A DNA stretch of 64,000 bases, from assembly GCF_004571025.1 (NCBI RefSeq), contig NZ_SPQT01000013.1, positions 124,001-188,000 of the forward strand, written 5' to 3'. The translations under genes and the position numbers were made by a program. The DNA comes from Bradyrhizobium niftali. GTDB taxonomy: Bacteria; Pseudomonadota; Alphaproteobacteria; Rhizobiales; Xanthobacteraceae. Of this stretch, positions 12,365 through 20,299 are shown piece after piece; the stretch's first letter is position 1; each line of letters begins with the position of its first letter. The notes below the pieces were generated by a model. It made no database searches, was not told the DNA's origin, and worked only from the letters and a program-made list of their open reading frames with translations.

Positions 12365-12914
12365 TCACCACGTCGCCGTAAAGGCCCGCTGGAGCTCGGC
12401 CGGAGCCTTCACGCCGCTCGCGATCAGCAATTGGGCGAGAACGCGCGCCTTCTGGGGATTGAGGTCCTCGGAGACGACGAAACCATTCTTGTCATCGTCG
12501 ACCTCGACGTTCCGCGTGACGAAGCCGGACCGAACCCGCGTGGAGCGGACGATCAGGATGCCCTTCTTGGCGGCCGCTTCGAGCGCATCGAGGGCCGGCT
12601 TCGACGTATTGCCGTCACCGACACCGGCCAGCACGATGCCCTTTGCGCCGTGGGAAATGGCGTCCTCGATCGGAACGGCGTCCATGTTGGCATGCGAGTA
12701 GTCGATCTCGACGCGGGGCAATTGCTCGCCCGCCGGAAGCTGATAGGTCGCGCGCTTGAGACCGGCAGCCTGGGCCATGAAACGGATGCCGCCCGCGGTG
12801 TCGACATAGCCGATCGGGCCGTCATTGGGGGAGCTGAACGTCTCGATGCTCGTAGTGTTGGTCTTGGTGATCGAGCGGGCTCCTTGAATCTTGTCGTTCA
12901 ACACGGCCATGACG
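12365..12914 (-). pseudogene. Truncated type II L-asparaginase (C-terminal half only)
   Basis: The frame encodes a clear C-terminal half of an AnsB-type asparaginase: VMAVLNDKIQGAR, the KTNTTSIETF stretch, GPIGYVDT, GAKGIVLAGVGDGN, and DLNPQKARVL near the end. About 175 N-terminal residues, including the GGTIA threonine, the TDT threonine/aspartate and the catalytic lysine, are absent. Homology begins at about 12914, only about 25 bp after the stop of the slipin gene, so a deletion probably removed the 5' half. An internal ATG at 12910 could open a 181-codon frame, but I see no ribosome site. The remaining frame is intact, so the event may be recent. It cannot be an active asparaginase alone. 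Confidence 0.85.
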
Positions 12915-12938
12915 CATGGGTCATCCCGCCGCCTATGG

Positions 12939-13700
12939 CTACGGGTTGTCCCGCCGCGGCAAAAAATGGTCGAGCAGGCCCATCGGCAGCGGGAAGACGA
13001 CGGTCGACGACCGTTCGCCCGCGATGTCATGCAGGGCCGCGAAATAACGTAGCTGCATCGCCTGAGGCTCCTGCGCGAGAATCCGGCCGGCCTCGACGAG
13101 CTTTTCGGCAGCCTGCTGCTCGCCCATCGCATTGATCACCTTGGCCCGCCGCAACCGCTCCGCCTCGGCCTGTTTGGCAATCGCGCGCACCATGGTTTCG
13201 TTGAGATCGATGTCCTTGATCTCGATCCCGGTGACCTTGATGCCCCAGACGTCGGTCTGCTTGTCGAGGATCTCCTGGATGTCCGCGTTCAACCTGTCGC
13301 GCTCGGCCAGCATCTCGTCGAGTTCGTGCTTGCCGAGCACCGAGCGCAAGGTGGTCTGGGCGAGCTGGCTGGTGGCGGCCATGTAATCGCCGACCTTGAT
13401 GATGGCCCGTTCGGGGTCGACGATGCGGAAGTACAGAACGGCGTTGACCTTGACGGAGACGTTGTCCCGCGAAATCACGTCCTGCGGCGGCACGACCTGC
13501 ACCATCACCCGCAGATCCACCTTCACGAGTTGCTGCACGATCGGAATCAGGATGATGAGGCCCGGGCCCTTCACGCCGGTAAAGCGGCCGAGCGTGAAGA
13601 TGACGCCACGCTCGTATTCGCGCAGGATTCGAATAGCCTGGGACAGGAACATGATGACAAGCAACGCGAGCGCCGCATAAGTCAGATATTCCAGCATCAT
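12939..13700 (-). CDS. SPFH/slipin (stomatin-like) membrane protein
   Basis: The 253-residue product has one N-terminal transmembrane segment (about residues 4-22) followed by REYERGVIFTLGRF, the stomatin/prohibitin SPFH domain, and a C-terminal helical oligomerisation region (KQAEAERLRRAKVINAMGE). Slipins assemble in membrane microdomains and are cleaved or assisted by NfeD-type partners. The ATG overlaps the stop of the upstream nfeD gene as ATGA, indicating coupling. Its stop lies immediately before the asparaginase remnant. Confidence 0.93.
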   Translation of the reverse strand: MMLEYLTYAALALLVIMFLSQAIRILREYERGVIFTLGRFTGVKGPGLIILIPIVQQLVKVDLRVMVQVVPPQDVISRDNVSVKVNAVLYFRIVDPERAIIKVGDYMAATSQLAQTTLRSVLGKHELDEMLAERDRLNADIQEILDKQTDVWGIKVTGIEIKDIDLNETMVRAIAKQAEAERLRRAKVINAMGEQQAAEKLVEAGRILAQEPQAMQLRYFAALHDIAGERSSTVVFPLPMGLLDHFLPRRDNP

Positions 13701-15064
13701 GACGTTCCTCCCTCGCCTGTTGGTGCGCGCCGTATCAGCAGCGTCAGGTCGATGATGTTGGCGACTTCGACCGTCTCTCCGGGCTTGAACGTTTCGGCGC
13801 CGCGCGCCTGCCAGCGCTCACCATGGGCGAAGACATGACCTTCGTTCCCATTCCAGTCGAGAACCTCGGCGGGCAAGCCGCGCATGGCCTGCGCGCCGAC
13901 CAGTGCAGGAGCCCTACCGACGCGCCGGAGCGAACCAAGCACGACGAGCGCAAAGCCGACGAACACAGCCGCAGTGATGCCGATCACCCACCACGACAGG
14001 TGGTAGCCCGGCGCCTCGCCCCTGAAAAGCATCAGCGCGCCCAGCACGAAAGCGACGATCCCTCCGAGCCCGATCACCACGGTCGGGTTGAAGGCTTCGA
14101 TGGTTAGAAGCACGAGTCCAACCAACATCAGGGCGAGGCCGGCATAATTGATCGGCAGCAGATTGAGCGCATAGAGGCCGATCAGCAGGCAGATCGCGCC
14201 GACGACTCCGGGGGCGACGGCACCGGGAGACATGAACTCGAAGATCAAGCCGTAGATGCCGACCATCAGGAGAATGAACGCCACGTTCGGATCGGTGATC
14301 ACCGCCAGGAAGCGGGATATCGGTCCGGGATCGATGGCTTCGACGGCGGCATCCTTCGTCACCAGCCGTTGCGTCTTGCCGCCTGCAACCTCGACCACGC
14401 GACCATCGAGCTGTCTCAGCAATTCGGCCTGATCGCGCGCGACGAGATCGATGGCATGAGCCTCCAGCGCGGCGTTGGCGGAGAGCGTGGCGGCCTCACG
14501 GACCGCCTTCTCGGCCCAGTCCGCGTTGCGGCCACGCAGCTCGGCGAGGCTGCGGATGAAGGCGACGGCATCGTTCGTCACCTTCGCCGTCATCGCGTCC
14601 TTCGGCTCGTCCTTCTTGTCTTTGCCATCCTTGTCCGCTGGTCCGCTCGGAAGTCCCGGCAGCGGCCCGCCAATCTGCACCGGCGTCGCGGCGCCAATAT
14701 TGGTGCCCGGCGCCATCACCGCGATGTGGGTCGCATAAAGGATATAGGTCCCCGCGCTCGCCGCGTGGGCGCCGGAGGGTGCGACGTAACCGACGACAGG
14801 GATCGGCGAGGCCAGCACATCCGCGATGATCTCGCGCATGCTGGAATTCAGACCGCCGGGCGTGTTCAGTCTCAGAAGCACGACCTCGGCGCGCCGTTCG
14901 CTTGCTTTGGCCAAAGCCTCCTTGACGTAGCTGGCCGACGCAGGGCCGATGGCTCCGTCGATCGAAACGATCAATGCAAGACGGCCGTTCTCCTCCGCTG
15001 AACTGGGAAGGAGGCAGCAGATCAAAGCCACGACGCCAATCGCCGCAACGAGGGCCGCCTTCAT
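13697..15064 (-). CDS. NfeD-family membrane serine protease
   Basis: The start at ATG 15064 gives 455 residues beginning MKAALVAAIGVVALICCLL, a signal peptide. An N-terminal ClpP-class domain has the serine in HAASAGTYIL (Ser103) and a candidate catalytic lysine at Lys161, followed by four to five membrane segments and a C-terminal NfeD OB-fold domain (GLPAEVLDWNGNEG ... GETVEVANIIDL). Archaeal 1510-N, a homologue, cleaves the stomatin C-terminus, so this and the overlapping slipin gene probably form one membrane quality-control unit. The open frame continues upstream past the tautomerase gene but without conserved sequence. Confidence 0.93.
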   Translation of the reverse strand: MKAALVAAIGVVALICCLLPSSAEENGRLALIVSIDGAIGPASASYVKEALAKASERRAEVVLLRLNTPGGLNSSMREIIADVLASPIPVVGYVAPSGAHAASAGTYILYATHIAVMAPGTNIGAATPVQIGGPLPGLPSGPADKDGKDKKDEPKDAMTAKVTNDAVAFIRSLAELRGRNADWAEKAVREAATLSANAALEAHAIDLVARDQAELLRQLDGRVVEVAGGKTQRLVTKDAAVEAIDPGPISRFLAVITDPNVAFILLMVGIYGLIFEFMSPGAVAPGVVGAICLLIGLYALNLLPINYAGLALMLVGLVLLTIEAFNPTVVIGLGGIVAFVLGALMLFRGEAPGYHLSWWVIGITAAVFVGFALVVLGSLRRVGRAPALVGAQAMRGLPAEVLDWNGNEGHVFAHGERWQARGAETFKPGETVEVANIIDLTLLIRRAPTGEGGTS

Positions 15065-15246
15065 GGTCTGCACGGCAGGGCTCCCTTGCAGAGCATATGG
15101 TGCGCGCCTTGCGAACCTCAATGTGGCCCGCGTGCAGGCCATGGTCGTGATTGTGCGATGCAATGGAAATCGCGCGGTAGATCGATTGAGCACGGGGCGG
15201 TGGGCGAACCATCCCTTTGGCTGGTCCGCCCGCGCACGCTGCGCTG

Positions 15247-15504
15247 CTACGGCCGCGCGACCCGCACGCCATCCGCGCCGATCGCGCCGAACATACCGGC
15301 GATGATCTCCGGTGTCGGCTGCATCCCGCCGAGCGACCAGTGTGCCGGCTCCTGCTCCTCGATCCTGACCCAGACGTTGCGGCGGAAATCCGGGTTGCCC
15401 TGCCCTTCGACCTCGACCAGGAGGTCGGTGACGCGTTCGAGCAGCGTCTTCTTCTGCGCGGCATCCAGGATGCCGCGGACGGTGGAAATGGTGACGTAAG
15501 GCAT
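15247..15504 (-). CDS. Tautomerase family protein (4-oxalocrotonate tautomerase-like)
   Basis: The ATG at 15504, preceded by GGAGAGAGAC, gives an 85-residue protein MPYVTISTVRGILDAAQKK, in which Pro2 becomes the catalytic N-terminal proline after Met removal. An ATG 12 bp upstream would bury that proline and is rejected. Typical tautomerase features follow: LLVEVEGQGNPDFRRNVWV and HWSLGG. It is divergent from the GlxA-type regulator across about 150 bp, so that regulator may control it. Confidence 0.88.
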   Translation of the reverse strand: MPYVTISTVRGILDAAQKKTLLERVTDLLVEVEGQGNPDFRRNVWVRIEEQEPAHWSLGGMQPTPEIIAGMFGAIGADGVRVARP

Positions 15505-15657
15505 GTCTCTCTCCAATCATGTCGTGTGACGACGGAGCGAATTTGGACCTGACGCCCTCGGCAAGGCAGTGGCGGACAAGCCAGAGATCGGGCAATTTCC
15601 GCCACGCATCGCCCGCGCCGATCGGATAGGATCGGCCGGCCACTGCCCGGAGATCCC

Positions 15658-16635
15658 ATGAAGCTCGCAGTTCTCGCGCTGGAAGGTTGCATGCATTCGG
15701 CGATCTCAGGCGTCGCCGACGTCCTGTCGCTCGCCAATCATGTGATGCAGCAGAGCGGCGCAAAATCCCGCTTCAGCTGGCAGACGCTGTCGCTCGACGG
15801 CAAGGCCGTGCGTGCCGGCGGCGGCCAGACGGTCGCGGTCGACGGGGCGATCGGCAAGCGCGCCGGCTTCGACGTTATCCTCGTCCCCGGCAGCCTCGTC
15901 GATCACGTCACGGCGGAACGCCTGCAACCGCAATATGCCCGTGCCGGCGCCTGGCTGCGGCAACAGCACGCCAACGGCCGGCTGATCGGGGCCTTTTGCA
16001 GCGGCGTGTTCCTGCTCGCGGGAGCTGGCCTGCTCGACAACCGCCGCGCCACCATCACCTGGTGGCTGCAAAGCGAGCTTCGACAGCGCCATCCCGCGAT
16101 CGACCTCGCCCCGGACGCCGTCATCACCAGCGCGGACCGCATCGTCTGCGCCGCCGGCCCGATGTCGTGGGTCGACCTCCTGCTCAGGCTGATCGAGATG
16201 GTCGACGGCAAGGAGATCGCAAAACTATGCGCGGACTACGTCGTCATCGACACCGCGCAGCGCACCCAGTCGATCTTCATGCCCGTGGGCTACCTGCTCT
16301 CGCAGGACCCGCTGCTGACCAGGGCCGACCTGCTGGTCCGTCGCACCGGCCGGAGCCCGATGACGGTCAAGCGCCTCGCCGGCGCGCTCGGCCTCAGCGA
16401 GCGCACGCTGAACCGCAAGTTTCAGGAGCTCACGCACGAGCCGCCACAAGCCTTCATCATGCGCCGCCGCGTCGAGCACGCGCGCACCCTGCTGGAGACG
16501 ACGACGCAGCCGATCAAGACCATCGCGCGCACGGCCGGCTACGAGGACCAGAGCAGCTTTCGCAAGGCCTTCCGCAAGCTCACCTTGATGTCGCCGCAGG
16601 CCTATCGCGCGCGAAGGATGGAGCGGACGGCGTAA
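15658..16635 (+). CDS. GlxA-type AraC family transcriptional regulator
   Basis: The 325-residue protein joins an N-terminal DJ-1/PfpI-like ligand domain (Cys114 in GAFCSGVFLLA at the nucleophile-elbow position) to a C-terminal AraC double helix-turn-helix (LGLSERTLNRKFQELTHEPP and IKTIARTAGYEDQSSFRKAF). Family members regulate catabolism of small nitrogenous compounds. It is divergent from a tautomerase gene and convergent with a class I amidotransferase-like hydrolase. Confidence 0.93.
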   Translation: MKLAVLALEGCMHSAISGVADVLSLANHVMQQSGAKSRFSWQTLSLDGKAVRAGGGQTVAVDGAIGKRAGFDVILVPGSLVDHVTAERLQPQYARAGAWLRQQHANGRLIGAFCSGVFLLAGAGLLDNRRATITWWLQSELRQRHPAIDLAPDAVITSADRIVCAAGPMSWVDLLLRLIEMVDGKEIAKLCADYVVIDTAQRTQSIFMPVGYLLSQDPLLTRADLLVRRTGRSPMTVKRLAGALGLSERTLNRKFQELTHEPPQAFIMRRRVEHARTLLETTTQPIKTIARTAGYEDQSSFRKAFRKLTLMSPQAYRARRMERTA

Positions 16636-16649
16636 GAGCGAGCCTCTTG

Positions 16650-17423
16650 TTACACCGTCGCACGCTGGCGTACGACCATCGCCTCACCAAACGCCTCGAA
16701 CAGCTTGCGGTTGATCGGATTGCGCTGGGGGTCGTATTCGGCGTGCCATTGCACGCCGAGCGCGAAGGTCGGGGCTTCCGCGATGCGGATCGCCTCGATG
16801 GTGCCGTCCTCGGCGACGCCTTCGATCAGCACGCGCTTGCCGGGATCGAGAATGCCCTGGCCGTGCAGCGAATTGACCCTGATCTTCTCGCAGCCGAGCA
16901 GCTGTGCGAAGGCGCCTCCGGGCGTCAGGTCGACGTCATGACGGTCGGCGAACACCACGGTCGGATCGGGATGGATCTCGCCGTTCTCGAGCCTGGGCAT
17001 GCGGTGATTCATGCGGCCGGGGATTTCGCGGATCTCCGGATGCAGCGAGCCGCCGAAGGCGACGTTCATCTCCTGCAGGCCGCGGCAGATCCCGAACAGC
17101 GGAATGCCGCGGGACACGCAGGCAACGGAGAGCGCCAGTGCCACCTCGTCGCGGTGGATGTCGTAGGGCTCGTGCCGCTCGCACGGATCGACATTGAAAC
17201 GGGTCGGATGCACGTTGGCGCGGGCGCCGGTGAGCACGATCCCGTCGACCACGTCGAGCAGCGCGCCGATATCTGTGATGTCGGGCGCTCCCGCAAACAT
17301 CATCGGCAGGCCGCCGGAAACCTCGGCCACAGCGCGCAAATTGCGCTCGCCGACCATCTGGACCTGAAATCGATTTTCGACGCGATGGGCGTTCCCGATC
17401 ACGCCGACGACCGGCTTTCTCAT
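16650..17423 (-). CDS. Gamma-glutamyl-gamma-aminobutyrate hydrolase family protein
   Basis: This 257-residue class I glutamine amidotransferase-like hydrolase resembles PuuD. It has the Cys113 nucleophile in FGICRGLQEMNVAFGG and a C-terminal GVQWHAEYDP block with the catalytic His and Glu. PuuD removes glutamate from gamma-glutamyl-GABA in putrescine catabolism; the substrate here is inferred only from family. It is convergent with the GlxA-like regulator, with only 14 bp between stops. Confidence 0.9.
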   Translation of the reverse strand: MRKPVVGVIGNAHRVENRFQVQMVGERNLRAVAEVSGGLPMMFAGAPDITDIGALLDVVDGIVLTGARANVHPTRFNVDPCERHEPYDIHRDEVALALSVACVSRGIPLFGICRGLQEMNVAFGGSLHPEIREIPGRMNHRMPRLENGEIHPDPTVVFADRHDVDLTPGGAFAQLLGCEKIRVNSLHGQGILDPGKRVLIEGVAEDGTIEAIRIAEAPTFALGVQWHAEYDPQRNPINRKLFEAFGEAMVVRQRATV

Positions 17424-17513
17424 CTCCCGTTCCGACCTCCCGCGTAAGAAGATTCTCCAAACATGCCCTTGGGGTGGAACAAATTCAACAGAAGGGATCG
17501 CGGGACGGCAATG

Positions 17514-18218
17514 CTATTTTCGCGCAAATGCCTCCCGGCCCTCGGTTGTCCCCCCGACGGGCAGGCCGGCCGCCTTCAGCGCAGTCGCCGCCGCCTCACC
17601 GGGCACGCCCAACCAGGGCAATTTCGCCTCGATTCCGCGCGTCACGGGCTCCCCGAGCACGCCACCGAAATCGATCGGCCAAAAGCCGTTGGGCACCACC
17701 TCGGCGGTGAGGCCGCGGACGGCGTAGCCGTCGCCCAGAACCGTATCCGCATGGTCGCCGGCGACAAGGCGCGCGGTCTGGGGATCTCGGGGATCGCCAA
17801 AGCTGACGAGCACGGGGATCGGCTCCCCCTGCACCGGGACAATGCCGGCCTGCCGGCTGATATCGTTGAACGAGACGCGGTCGCCGCGCGCAGCGCCATA
17901 GGCACGCAGCGCGACGTAGTTGATGTCGTCGAGGTCGAGCTTGCCGCCCTGCTGATGCGCCAGCAATGCCACCAGGTTCTTTCCTCGGCCGAGGTCGACG
18001 AACACAGCCTCCCCGCGCATCGTGGTGCGGCCGCCGCGGTTATAGTTGCGGTCAGGCACGACAGCCAGAACGCCGGACCCCGTCTTGATCCCGTCAGGCG
18101 TCGTCACCTCGACCGTGAGGCGATATTTGTGGCCGGGCCGACTGATCCGGATCTGGTCGCCGATCACGATCAGCGCCAGAAGCCCGAGCAGACCGGCCCA
18201 CTTGCTAATGAAACTCAA
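17514..18218 (-). CDS. Membrane-anchored hypothetical protein
   Basis: I do not recognise the family. I place the start at TTG 18218, directly after GGGGGGCGC, giving 234 residues beginning LSFISKWAGLLGLLALIVIGD, one N-terminal membrane anchor, followed by an extracytoplasmic domain (RISRPGHKYRLTVEVTTPDG, GDRVSFNDISRQAGIVPVQG). The open frame extends 64 codons further upstream without support. It is divergent from the AI-2E family permease. The protein ends in a charged tail (TEGREAFARK). Confidence 0.7.
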   Translation of the reverse strand: MSFISKWAGLLGLLALIVIGDQIRISRPGHKYRLTVEVTTPDGIKTGSGVLAVVPDRNYNRGGRTTMRGEAVFVDLGRGKNLVALLAHQQGGKLDLDDINYVALRAYGAARGDRVSFNDISRQAGIVPVQGEPIPVLVSFGDPRDPQTARLVAGDHADTVLGDGYAVRGLTAEVVPNGFWPIDFGGVLGEPVTRGIEAKLPWLGVPGEAAATALKAAGLPVGGTTEGREAFARK

Positions 18219-18355
18219 GCGCCCCCCACCTGTTCTGTCCTCATCGCTCTGCACCGTTCGCGCGGCAGCGTCAAACCAGCGCGTTGACGCGGTCTTGATC
18301 GGAAGCGCGTTTGTCGAAAGAGTGCCCCGCCCGCAGCCGCCGAAAAGGACATGAT

Positions 18356-19495
18356 GTGACCATCCTCGCAGACCAACGCTCCTCGACCCGCACCGATCTG
18401 GCTTGGGCAATTTCGGTCGGCGGCATCGGCGTCGTGCTGTTCACGGCGATGCTGGTCTTCACCTGGTATTTTGCGACCACCCTGCTGCTGATCTTCACCG
18501 GCATGCTGCTCGGTGTCGCCCTCAACGCACTGACCAACGCGCTCGGCCGCCGCGTGCACCTGCCGCATCCGGTCCGGCTCGCGATCGTCTGCGTCGTGCT
18601 TGCGGTGCTGCTCGCAGGCGTCGCCTATCTCGGCGGCGCCACCATCGCCGAGCAGGCCTCGCTGCTGAGCAAGACCATCAAGTCGCAAATCGGCAACGTG
18701 AAGACCTTCCTGGAAAACCACGGGATCGACACCAGCTTCTTCGATCTCGGCAACGCTGCGTCTGACGCCTCGGCCAATCCGGCACCGGACTCGACACCCT
18801 CACCCGCAGCGCCCCCGCGCGGTCCCTTGCCCGGCGCCGGCGCGCTGGCCTCCAGCGGTGGAGCGATTGTGAGCCAGACCTTCAAGCTGCTGCTCGGCAC
18901 CATCCACGGCGTGGGAAACATCTTCATCGTGCTGTTCCTGGGGCTGTCCTTCGCCGCCCAGCCCAGCGTCTATCACGACGGCCTGTTGTTCCTCGCGCCG
19001 GCGAGGCATCGCACCCGCGTCACCCTGATCATCGACCGCATCAGCGAGACGCTGGAACGCTGGCTGATCGCGCAGATCGTCGTGATGATTGCGGTCGGCG
19101 TCGTGACCTGGATCGGGCTTGCCATCATCGGCATCCCGGGCTCGTTCATCCTGGGGATTCAGGCGGGCCTCCTCGCCTTCATTCCGACCGTCGGCGCCAT
19201 CATTGCCGGCGTCGTCGTGGTGCTCGCGAGCCTCGCCTCGGGCTGGATTCCGGCACTGTCGGCCTTCCTCCTGTTCATGGGCGTGCACACGATGGAGAGC
19301 TATGTGCTGACGCCAATCCTGCAGCGGCAGGCGCTGGACATTCCGCCGGCCACGCTGTTCGCGTTCCAGATCCTGCTCGGCGTCGTCTTTGGAATCTGGG
19401 GCCTGGCGCTGGCGCTGCCACTGGTCGCCATCGCCAAGGTCATGATCGACCATTTCAAGACCTATGAGGCGCCGCCTCTGGCAGAGGCGGCTTAG
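18356..19495 (+). CDS. AI-2E family (PerM/TqsA-like) transporter
   Basis: The GTG at 18356 behind AAGGA gives 379 residues; an ATG 45 bp upstream is possible but has a poorer ribosome site. The protein has about eight membrane segments and the family motifs EQASLLSKTIK, LGLSFAAQPSVYHDG, IGLAIIGIPGSFILGIQAG and LTPILQRQALDIPPATLF. A Pro/Ala-rich loop interrupts the periplasmic region near residues 135-165. Members export or exchange small solutes, sometimes autoinducer-2; substrate unknown. The stop codon abuts a palindromic intergenic repeat. Confidence 0.9.
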   Translation: MTILADQRSSTRTDLAWAISVGGIGVVLFTAMLVFTWYFATTLLLIFTGMLLGVALNALTNALGRRVHLPHPVRLAIVCVVLAVLLAGVAYLGGATIAEQASLLSKTIKSQIGNVKTFLENHGIDTSFFDLGNAASDASANPAPDSTPSPAAPPRGPLPGAGALASSGGAIVSQTFKLLLGTIHGVGNIFIVLFLGLSFAAQPSVYHDGLLFLAPARHRTRVTLIIDRISETLERWLIAQIVVMIAVGVVTWIGLAIIGIPGSFILGIQAGLLAFIPTVGAIIAGVVVVLASLASGWIPALSAFLLFMGVHTMESYVLTPILQRQALDIPPATLFAFQILLGVVFGIWGLALALPLVAIAKVMIDHFKTYEAPPLAEAA

Positions 19496-19591
19496 AGCAT
19501 GATCCGGACCCGAAGGGCCGCGCCAGCGCAAAGTGCGCCGCGGTTTTCCCTCGCGACGAACGCTGAACGCGTTTGCGCGGAGATCATGCTC
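19495..19591. repeat. Palindromic intergenic repeat, family A (GAGCATGATC type)
   Basis: The element begins GAGCATGATCCGGACC and ends GAGATCATGCTC, with an internal CGCGGTTTTCC. A related copy lies at 49406-49475. From memory, GAGCATGATC...GATCATGCTC elements are abundant in Bradyrhizobium intergenic regions. It starts on the last base of the preceding stop codon. Confidence 0.85.
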
Positions 19592-19607
19592 CTGAAATAG
19601 AGGCCCC

Positions 19608-19904
19608 TCAGGTCGCCAGCACGGTCTCGGTGTGCTCGACCTCGGGGGGCGCGGCAAAATACTGGCCGACGAGGCCGCGCCATTCGGTGAAGTTCTCGGA
19701 GCCGCGGAAATCGACGGTGTGGTTCTCCAGCGTCGCCCACTTCACCATCAGACGATAGCGCTGCGGCTTCTCGATCGACTTGTGCAGCTCGAAGCCGTGA
19801 AAGCCCTTGGAGCGGCCGAACGCGGCCTTGGCCTTGGCCACGGCGGCCTCGAAATCCTTCTCGCTGCCCGGCTTGACGTCGATTTGCGCGATCTCGGTGA
19901 TCAT
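19608..19904 (-). CDS. Antibiotic biosynthesis monooxygenase (ABM) domain protein
   Basis: The 98-residue protein starts MITEIAQIDVKPGSEKDFE and continues to KGFHGFELHKSIEKPQRY, LMVKWATLENH and the FRGSENFTEWRGLV stretch, the usual ABM ferredoxin-like fold. Members include small monooxygenases and heme-degrading enzymes; the exact reaction is unknown. It is flanked by the family A repeat and a terminator belonging to the next gene. Confidence 0.85.
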   Translation of the reverse strand: MITEIAQIDVKPGSEKDFEAAVAKAKAAFGRSKGFHGFELHKSIEKPQRYRLMVKWATLENHTVDFRGSENFTEWRGLVGQYFAAPPEVEHTETVLAT

Positions 19905-19955
19905 CGGTTTTCCACCCTTCTTGCTTGATGGGCGTGTCTACCGCACCCCGCCCAA

Positions 19956-19980
19956 AAGAAAAAGGCGCCGAAACGGCGCC
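19956..19980 (-). terminator. Rho-independent terminator of the 78-aa membrane protein gene
   Basis: On the minus strand GGCGCCG-TTT-CGGCGCC is followed by TTTTTCTTTT, 27 bp after the stop of the gene at 20007-20243. Confidence 0.88.
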
Positions 19981-20006
19981 CTGGCTGGCCGGAAACTGCA
20001 GGTCTG

Positions 20007-20243
20007 TCAGGCGAACAGCAGAACGGTGCCTGCCACGATGAGCGCGCAACCGACGAACAGCACGAGCGGCCAATAGCTGCGGCTCTGCGTGTAGCGTCCC
20101 TGGGCGCGGCGCTCGGTGATCAGCGCCGTCTCGTATTCCTCTGCGGTCGAGAACAGACAAGCGAAGCCGCCTCGCGCCGAGGCGGCTTGGGCTTCGAGGG
20201 ACATCAGGGCGGTCTGCGGGGTCTGTCGACGGATCGATTCCAT
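20007..20243 (-). CDS. Small hypothetical protein with C-terminal membrane anchor
   Basis: I do not recognise the 78-residue product (MESIRRQTPQTALMSLEAQ). It has a hydrophilic N-terminal part with RAQGRYTQSRSYW and one C-terminal membrane helix (PLVLFVGCALIVAGTVLLFA). The start has only a weak ribosome site. A strong terminator directly downstream on the same strand supports it being a real gene. Confidence 0.6.
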   Translation of the reverse strand: MESIRRQTPQTALMSLEAQAASARGGFACLFSTAEEYETALITERRAQGRYTQSRSYWPLVLFVGCALIVAGTVLLFA

Positions 20244-20299
20244 GACCGGAATGGTAGGGATCGAATGGTAAACAGAGGATTACCGCAGGGCCCTTTGCC

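Noticed and set aside
13697..15763. 688-codon extension of the NfeD gene
   Set aside because: The part upstream of 15064 runs antisense to the regulator and overlaps the tautomerase gene; the signal peptide at 15064 marks the true start.
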